Shown: in pieces, positions 34,519 through 42,500 of the stretch
Layout of the letters: each line of letters starts with the position of its first letter
Position numbering within the stretch: position 1 is the first letter of the stretch
Source of the DNA: Balamuthia mandrillaris
Taxonomy: Eukaryota; Discosea; Longamoebia; Balamuthiidae
Direction of reading: 5' to 3'
DNA: 42,500 bases
NCBI GenBank assembly: GCA_031835245.1
Contig: JAVKOQ010000086.1
Location: 62,501 to 105,000 of the forward strand
Program-made: the position numbers and the translations under genes
Notes under the pieces: model-generated
What the model was told of the DNA's origin: nothing
What the model saw: only the letters and a program-made list of their open reading frames with translations
Databases searched by the model: none

Positions 34519-36503
34519 GTGATAAGGCTGGTGAGGGAACAACCCAATGGATACCAACCAACTCATTGTGTGCAGGGAAAAGACCTTTAATAGAATGAAA
34601 GAAAAGCTTACTTTCACATGGCATGACGTACCTTTGACACCAAAAGGTGCGCCCAGGAACAAAGTCATCAATGCCCTCACTGTTGCAGGCCTCCGTCTCC
34701 ACCTCGAAAAATGCCAGTTTGGTTATACATGAGTGTGACTCCTTGGTCATATCATATCAAGAGATGGCCGCCTACCCGACCTAGAGAAAATCTCTACCTT
34801 CGCCACTCTATCTACTCCCACCACAGGCAAGCAAATACAGAGCATCCTAGGTTTCATCAACTTCCTTTGGGACTACTTTCCTTGCTATGCAGAGATCGTG
34901 GCACCTTTTGAGCCTCTCCAGAACGTCCCTGATATCCGACCTTATTGGAATGACGACTGTCAGCAAGCACTTGATACTTTCAAGCACGGCATCTCCAGTC
35001 CAACCATCCTAAGCACACCAGATTGCGACAAACCCTTTTGTATTGGCACCGATGCTTCTCAGCATGGTGTTGGTGCTGTATTTTACCAAGAAGATGACAA
35101 CGGCAAGCATAGTTACATTTGCTTAGCCAGCAAGGCTCTCAACCCCGCTCAACACAATTATCCTTCCATCAAAAGAGAGCTGCTTGCCATCATCTTCGCC
35201 CTCCGCAGGTTCCATTACTACCTCATCGGCTGACGCTTCTTACTCTACACCAACCACAGACCTCTTGTGCATCTTTTCAACACGAAAGACCTCAATAGCA
35301 TGCTTGCGCACTGGGCTCTTGTGATCCTTCACTACGATTTCGAAGTTTTCCATCGGCCTGGCATTCACCATATCCTGGAAGACTCCCCTTCATGGTTGTA
35401 CACCCCTTCCATCCTCAGCAATACACCACTGAATGTTCCTCAAGTTCCTCAGGATGCCAAAACTCTGGCCCCAAAGCCCAAAATCAATAACATCAAACTT
35501 GATGACAGCCAACACTCGGCTCCCTCATGTACATCAAATGACTTCATCAAGGACCTTCTCAGCAAAACAGTTCCTCCACCTAATGAACATCAACAAATCT
35601 TGGAATGACTCCACTCCATCGGTCACGAAGGCGCAGAAAGCCTTCTTCGCAAAGTTCTTAAGGAAGGTTTCTTCTGGCCCAACATTCGCAATGACTGTCA
35701 CAACACAGCATGCCTTTGCAAGGAATGCCTTCGCTTCAACGTCACGCAACTTGGCTTCCACCCTCTCAAGTTGATACATGCTACTTTTCCCTTCAAGCAT
35801 ATCACCATTGACCTTACCAGCCCCTTGCAAACAGACTTTATGGGCTATCAATACATCTTCATCATCACGGACATCGCCACACATTTTATGATTCTCCGCC
35901 CTCTCAAGGACAAATCCGCAGAATAGTCTCCCATGAATTTGTCAAGATCATCTGCGAACTCGGCTTCCCCAAAATCGTCCAGTCTGACAACAGCTCTGAA
36001 TTCATCAACAAAATCATGTTTGCAGTACATGACCAGGCAGGTTTTGACCACCAGTTCATCTCTTCATACCACTCACGAGCCAACGGAGCTGCAGAAAGCC
36101 ACGTCAAGCTCACCAAATCCATGCTTCTGAAATCTCTTAAAGGTGACCTCGGACACTGGTCTACCTTCCTCCCCACCGCACAATTCGCCTTAAATCAGCG
36201 AATATCCCGCCGCTCAGACTCCAAACCCTTTGAGCTCTTCTTTGGCAGGCCTCTTTCTTACCCAGACAACTACTTTAATAGCATATCCAAGCTAAAAACT
36301 CCACGTGAGATCATTTCTCTCACCAAGGTCATGCTGCAAATCGTCTACCCTTCCATCTACAAAAAGGTTGCCAAATACTCTGCCAATGTAGAAAAACACT
36401 TCAACGCCAACAACAAAATCATTTATTTCTCTCCTGAGGACAAGGTGATGCTGAAAAACTCGTCAGCAAACTCCAAAACCAATCCCAAATTTCTTGGTCC
36501 CTT

Positions 36504-36738
36504 TGTTGGTAAAATCACCAACACTTATCTCAAGACTCCTCATGTTGGATCCATCCCGGACCCTCAGCTCTCCTTTCTTTTGTATCCCCCATCCTTCCTT
36601 TCTCCCTTTTCCCTTTTCTCTCGGTGTACTTTGAAGCAATGTTGAAGATTCACTCTCATTGTCCTTCCTTTATTCTCTTGAATACACTCCTTGTCTCGTC
36701 ACCGACTCTTTCCTTCCTAAGGTTGGATTCAACCAACA
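36504..36738 (+). repeat. 5' LTR of nested chromovirus (family B)
   Basis: 235 bp, TGTTGG...CCAACA. Confidence 0.9.
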
Positions 36739-39700
36739 TTTTTTTTGACTTACATAAGTGATTCAAATCCCCTCTTGCGCTACGCACATCATGGAAGCCA
36801 CAGCCACTCTTGACACCCTCCGTGAACAGCTTCACAAGGCACAACAGGAGTACCTCCGCATGCTCCAACAATCTTTTCAACTTGAGCTCGACATCCCCAG
36901 CTGTCCCGAGACTGAACGCTTCGCCAAAGAAGAAGAACAGCGCAAGTTAAATGAAGTCGTAGAACACATTAGAAAGGCCATGGAACGGTTACAACAACGT
37001 ATAGACAGCTTTGCTATTTTCCTCGCATCCACCTCGGCCACACTAGGCAATTCTTCCACATGCAACACTTCCGCTGCCGCTGTTTCTCCTCCCTTGCCGT
37101 TCCACAGATCTCTCCCATACAGTTACCTCATTCGAGTTCACCCTCTCCCGTTGACATTTCCATCAACAACACAACGCTTCCAACAGCACACACGTTGCCT
37201 CTGTCCCAGAACAACACAACTACTCCTTCCCCTTCTACTCAGAAGAAAATGCCTCGCCTTCCCCCCAGACTACCTAAGTTCGACGTCAGCAAGCGCCAGG
37301 ACCCTGCTCTTCACACCATGGAACTGAAGTATCACCTCAACGCCTACAACTACCCTGAGGATAGATGGACGCAATGCCCTCATCACCACCCTTGTTGGAG
37401 ACGGACGTCTTTGGGCCATTAGCGCTCTACGAGACCAACCGTGGAACGTTGCCCGAGACCTCTTCCATCGGCACTACCGCCTTCCAGACATCAAGGCTAC
37501 AATGATTGAGGCCGTCATGTTGTTTTGACAGAAGCCTGGCGAAAGCATTTATCAACTTATCAATCAGTATTCTATACTCTGTAATCGTCTTCCTGACACC
37601 TTCTACGACTACCTCAAAGCCTTCTTCTTTGGATGAGCCCTTCTTCCCCACATTAAGTCGAAGTACAAGCAACAGACTCTTCGCAACAAGCCACAAGACA
37701 TCATCGCTGCTTTCGAGCTCGCAGTCCTCATAGAAACAGAGTTTTTACAACTTTTTTCAAAAGTTAAAGGTCATAGCAAATCACCTCAAAGGCAATCACA
37801 GTTACCCCACACTATCAGTGCTGTTTGCACACACTGCAAAACACGCAATCACATGGAAGATCAGTGCCAAAAAAAGGCCCGCAAGCTACAACGGCAGTCT
37901 TCTCCAACATCTGCTACACCAGCCTTATCTTCTGCTCCCACAACACGCAACCCCATGTCAACACTGCTGCAACAAACACGCGCGTAACTACCAGCACGCC
38001 AGTCCTCTCCCAGCTCACATTCCCTCAACTCCATGTCTTCTATGCAACAACAGAGCAACACACCCACTCCTGCTGCTGAGCAGCAAGACTCTATTGGAGA
38101 TGAAGAGGAGTACAACAAGTTCTATGAGTCACAACAGGCTCTCAACTCTATCACTGTCACTGACAATATGCCTGGACCCAACGACCCTATCTGTGCCCTG
38201 ATGACCATCAACAGCTGTCAAGTCACCGCTGTCATAGATTCTGGCACCAGCCACTCCTTTATGGACCCTTCCATTGTTGACTTAGTTCATGCCAAAACCA
38301 AGCAAGCCAACTACACGGTCAAACTCGGACACCATGAAACCACCGCTACATGTGCCGCCGAAACGGAGCCACTCGCTATTGGCTTTAGTGAACGCCGTTT
38401 CCATCACATGTTCTCCGTGTTGCCTCAACCAGATAGTCAATTGATCATCCTGGGCAGCGACTTCATGCACAAGTCCGGCATGGGCATTACAGACATCCCA
38501 ATCGACTACCCTGAGGAACCACTACCTCGCTCCAAGGACCACGACATCACCCAACGCCAACATCAATGTTTGGTGAAAGCTGTCAAGGAACACATCCACA
38601 AGCATATTCTCGAAGCCATCAAGAAATACCTCCAGGAGAATGAGGCTCTACTGACAGGACCTTTCTGTACCCTCCCCGAAGCGGTTCTCCATCTGGACAC
38701 TAGAGACCACCCTCCTGTCTTTCGCCACCAATACCCCATCCCATACCATTTAATGCTCGTTATCAATCTGTAAGTGGCGGAATGGCTGCGTACTGGCATC
38801 ATCATGCTCGCCCCACCCGACAGTCCCTGGAACTCTCTTCTCACCGTCATACCCAAGAAGGATGCTGACGGCAACATCACCCAGTGGCGTGTCTGCATCA
38901 ATCCGTGCCTTCTGAACAAGCTCCTTTTGGACCTCACATACCCAATCCCTACTATCCGCAGCATCATCTCCAAAGTGCAAGGCTTTTTCATCGCCTCCGC
39001 CCTCGACCTTATCTGGTCTTACACACAATGCCCCATTGCTCCCGAAGACTGCGTCAAAACTACATTCACATGGAACGGTCGTCATTACATGTTCGTTGCT
39101 GCCATTTTTGGCATCAAGATCATTGCACAGCACTTCCAGCGCCTCATGGACGTTGTCACTGCCGCTATTGCCGAGTTCACTTCCCATTACATCGATGATC
39201 TCACTGTCGTTTCCCAAAGTGTGGAAGAACATATCGAGCACCTTATCCACGTTATCCTCACTCTCACTGCCACAGGACTTCGTATCCATCAGGAGAAGTG
39301 TCAGTTCGGGTACAAACGCCTCTGCATCCTCAGTTTTATCATCGACTGCAGCAACATCCTTCCCGACCAACGCAAGCTCTCCACCTTCGCACTTCTCGAA
39401 GTACCTTCCACTGGCAAACAAATGCAATCCTTCCTTGGCTTTGCAGGCTACCTTCGCGACTTCATTCCCATGTTCGCCCAACTCGTTCGGCCCCTTGACG
39501 CCCTCCGGTACATCAAGGATGTCCATCCCCATTGGAACCAAGACTGCCAGATGGCAACAAGTTCACGATCTTTTCTGATCACAAGGCTTTGTCCTACCTC
39601 TTCACTTCTAACAGTAAGAACTACACCCTCAACTATTGGGCTCTCCTTATCTCCGAGTACAACTTCGAGATCGTTCACCGCCCTGGCGTTCACATGATCC

Positions 39701-41177
39701 TCGAGGACTGTCTCTCTCGGCTGTACTCGCGCTCCTTCTGGGACAATGGTGGTCTTACACCTCCCTCCATCCCTCTTGACGCCCCTCGCTTGGCTCAGCG
39801 CAAACCTCACGACCTCAAGGCTCTCGCCTTGGTTGACAACTCCCCATCCACAGCCAAATCCGCTCTTAACAGGCACATCAAGGGCAGACTCAGCAAACAA
39901 CTCCCTTCCACCTCCGAACGGAAACGCCTCCTGCAGCTGTTCCACACAGAAGGACATCACGGAGCAGAAACCTTGTTCATTAAGATCTGTAATGAAGGCT
40001 ATTACTGACCTACTCTTCGTGCTGACTGTTCCCGCACTTGCCTACAATGCAATGACTGCCTTAAGCACAACGTCACCAAACACGGCTTTTATCCCCTCAA
40101 AACCATCCACGCCACTTACCCCTTCGATCACGTCACCATCGATCTGTTTGGCCCACTTCCCACTTCTTCCAAAGGCTTCAACTACGTTCTGGTCACCACA
40201 GACATCGCTACCTGGTTCACTTCCCTCCGCCCAATCCATGCCAAGACTGCTAAAGACGTGGCCTGCACCCTATATCAAGTCATCTCTGATTTTGGTCTCC
40301 CTAAGATCCTTCAGTCAGACAACAGCACTGAGTTCGTCAACGCGATCATCAAAGCTCTCAAGACACTCTCTGGCTTTGAGCACCGGTTCATCTCGGCCTA
40401 TCATCCTCGAGCTAACGGAGCTGCAGAAAGCCATGTCAAGCTGGCCCGCAACACCCTTAACAAGCTCATTAACAGTGATTGGTCTCACTGGCACACCTTT
40501 CTTCCTGCTGCCCAATACGCAATCAACCAACATGTCACCCGTCGTCACAAGTCTTCCCCTTTCCAACTGTTCTTTGGTCGCCCAGCTACCACTCCGCAAG
40601 ACTATTCTTCTTTCTCCTCCCAGCTTCCTACCGAAACTCTCCTCTTAGAGAATGCCAAGCAAATGCATGATATTGTCTACCCGACATCAGCATCTTCTAC
40701 CCAGAAGCACAGCTCCAACATCAAGACTCAACATGATTTCTCTAAGCCACTCCACGAATTTTCCACTGGTTCCAAAGTCATGCTACACAAGCCTCCCAGG
40801 TCTCCCAAGTCTCTTCCTGAGTACTCTGGCCCCTACACAGTCATCCACCATAATCATGGTGGTGCATATCTCCTCCAGGACAGCACTGGTGTTACCCTCC
40901 CGGACAAATTCAGCCCCAACCAGCTGAAGCTCGTTGCCCCCCCAGAGGACTCGACTACTAATGAACTCCTGCCAGATGAGTACGAAATAGATGAAATCCT
41001 TGATCACAAAGGCCCAGCCAATAAGCGTGAATACTTTGTTCACTGGAAAGGCTACCCACATTCTGACAACCAATGGATCCCTACTAAAGATGTTCATGCT
41101 CCCAAACTCGTCAAACGTTATTGGGACCTCCTCAAACAATCTTCTTCACCTTCCACTTCTTCTTAAGAGGGGGAGTA

Positions 41178-41412
41178 TGTTGGTAAAATCACCAACACTT
41201 ATCTCAAGACTCCTCATGTTGGATCCGTCCCGGACCCTTAGCTCTCCTTTCTTTTGTATCCCCCATCCTTCCTTTCTCCCTTTTCCCTTTTCTCTCGGTG
41301 TACTTTGAAGCAACGTTGGAGATTCACTCTCGTTGTCCTTCCTCTATTCTCTTGAATACACTCCTTGTCTCGTCATCGACTCTTTCCTTCGTAAGGTTGG
41401 ATTCAACCAACA
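41178..41412 (+). repeat. 3' LTR of nested chromovirus (family B)
   Basis: 235 bp, same ends and length as the 5' copy. Confidence 0.9.
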
Positions 41413-41750
41413 TCTTCATCATCCACCACTGCACCGATAACGGAGTCTACATCCTTCAAGACATCACTGGCGACATACTCCCAGACAAGGTTCCTCCAAG
41501 TGCTCTCAAGCCTGTGGATCCCGACACTCCTTTTGAAGATGAGCACTTCAAAGTAGAAAAGGTCCTTGACCATGATGGCCCACCTTCCAACCGGTACTAT
41601 CTTGTGAAATGAAAAGGATACCCTGACTCAGATAACTCCTGGGTTGCAGCCAAGGACTTCGGCTCTCAGTGACCCATCGCCACCTACTGGGGGAAGAAAT
41701 ACCCCAAGAAACGTTGCAAACAGCATTAGTTCTCTTTGGGAAGGCAGTGA

Positions 41751-41961
41751 TATTGGAAAACCAACAATTCGCATCATTATGATTTCCTTTCAATACTCTC
41801 CCTGGATACCCCAAATTCTCTTACCTCTTTTTATTTTCCCTTTTTCCTTGCGACACATTCAAAGCACACACTTTGGTCCACACCCCTTTTTCATGTGAAT
41901 AAACCCAGAGTCGCTTATGTGTCATCACTTTCTTGATCTGCAGAGTTATTCCCCATCAACA
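41751..41961 (+). repeat. Family A LTR, 3' end of the outer chromovirus
   Basis: Shares its length with the solo copy at 22388-22592 and its first 120 bp with 17862-17982. It directly follows the outer element's chromodomain region. Confidence 0.75.
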
Positions 41962-42500
41962 CATCTTGATGTGTCCAGAAGATGAAAAGAACTGAAAGCA
42001 AGTGAAAAACAATGATGTAAACAGATAAAACATAACAAAAGAAGATCCTATATTTAGGATCTGGAAACAATGCTAAAAAAATGAGAATGGATAAAAGTGA
42101 ATAATGATGCTTATGCACAAAGAAAAAGACTAATACTATTACATATATATTCCCTTTTAGAAATAAACACTAGGTGATGTGATCACAATTAAAATTAAAA
42201 ACAAAAAACCAAAAAAGAAACCATAGCAAGTTCTTAATAAACAAAAGAAAAGATTTAAAAAATGGAGAAGAAAAAAAGGGAGTACCAGTGTTGATGAAAA
42301 ATGCCCAGGGAATAGATATGGCCCCTCAAGCGTTAAAATCACAGAGACCAATTAAACAAGCAATACACAGTGCAACCAAACCAAATAATAATCAAATCCT
42401 TCAAACACAGTTATCACTTCACTATATCATCAAGTGACCTTTTGCCACATATCATTCATAGTCTCACATCATTCATACCACACGGCCTCATGCCATATCA
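41962..42500. other. AT-rich intergenic, no gene
   Basis: No supported open frame. The final 100 bp has loose CAT/TCAT-rich repetition. Confidence 0.4.

Larger units (their letters stand above)
36504..41412 (+). mobile_element. Nested Ty3/gypsy chromovirus with two 235-bp LTRs
   Basis: LTRs 36504-36738 and 41178-41412 both start TGTTGG, end CCAACA and differ at about eight positions (about 3%). Between them lie gag (from ATG 36791) with a CCHC knuckle (CTHCKTRNHMEDQC, near 37830), protease (AVIDSGTSHSF, about 38230), reverse transcriptase (about 38774-39540), RNase H portion, integrase (TIDLFGPLP, LQSDNSTEF, HPRANGAAESHVK) and a C-terminal chromodomain (EYFVHWKGYPHSDNQW, about 40980-41130). 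A polypurine tract (AAGAGGGGGAGTA) precedes the 3' LTR. CCTT/TCTT at the edges is a likely imperfect target duplication. Broken, with several breaks; fairly young. Confidence 0.85.
34605..41961 (+). mobile_element. Outer Ty3/gypsy chromovirus fossil, 5'-truncated, split by a nested copy
   Basis: Left part 34605-36503: reverse transcriptase end, RNase H (FCIGTDASQHGVGAVFYQ) and integrase (HSRANGAAESHVKL). Right part 41413-41750: chromodomain region (EKVLDHDGPPSNRYYLVK), then a 3' family A LTR (41751-41961, ending CCATCAACA). The element at 36504-41412 interrupts it in the integrase C-terminal region (KFLGPF on the left, HHCTDNGVYILQD on the right). Broken, with many breaks; older than the inserted copy. 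Confidence 0.75.

Noticed and set aside
36755-36785. tRNA-like T-arm (GATTCAAATCCC) just after the 5' LTR
   Set aside because: No matching acceptor, D or anticodon stems, so not a tRNA gene.

Overview
This window is nuclear DNA from a eukaryote. Genes carry short spliceosomal introns (about 60-130 nt), there is a tRNA-Glu(UUC), and the right two thirds hold chromodomain Ty3/gypsy elements, tyrosine-recombinase (DIRS/Ngaro/PAT-order) retrotransposons and a PIF/Harbinger-like DNA transposon. That mix, plus E2F-type promoter sites and low-complexity Ser/Ala/Glu runs, would suit an early-diverging fungus or another protist-like lineage. The sequence alone does not fix the organism.

Layout, left part (1-14.4 kb, gene-dense). 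A seven-exon minus-strand gene (4594-82) encodes a PWWP + all-cysteine PHD + atypical bromodomain chromatin reader with a long disordered and coiled-coil tail. A plus-strand ORF of unknown function (4868-~5313) runs into a 0.5 kb polypyrimidine tract. A minus-strand gene (8061-5687) encodes a zinc-finger plus RNase H-fold (DDE-like) protein whose layout recalls RAG1/Transib. A two-exon coiled-coil protein gene (8641-9941) has two perfect E2F sites upstream. Next come an RMND1/DUF155 mitochondrial membrane protein (11486-10020, minus) and a nine-exon NDOR1/Tah18 diflavin reductase (14393-11666, minus) with one intron that looks minor-spliceosomal (U12).

Right part (14.4-42.5 kb, repeat island). 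It holds a DDE_4 transposase fragment and a gag-like fossil (14.4-15.3 kb), a Harbinger-like element with clear TIRs and a 3-bp target duplication (15334-16997), a SANT/Myb-like ORF, scattered solo and partial LTRs of two families, a minisatellite (20.2-20.7 kb), and a perfect 34-bp inverted repeat (23.83-23.95 kb). Two minus-strand tyrosine-recombinase retrotransposons follow in tandem (about 23.28-27.2 kb and 27.0-32.0 kb). The younger one ends 1 nt before the tRNA-Glu gene. After it lie a decayed transposase-like gene (32.4-34.0 kb) and one chromovirus (36504-41412) nested inside the integrase end of an older one (34.6-41.96 kb).

The left genes have separate housekeeping roles (chromatin reading, possibly cell division, mitochondrial translation, cytosolic Fe-S assembly) and show no pathway linkage. 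The right part holds no host protein-coding gene I can support; the tRNA is the only functional-looking host gene there.
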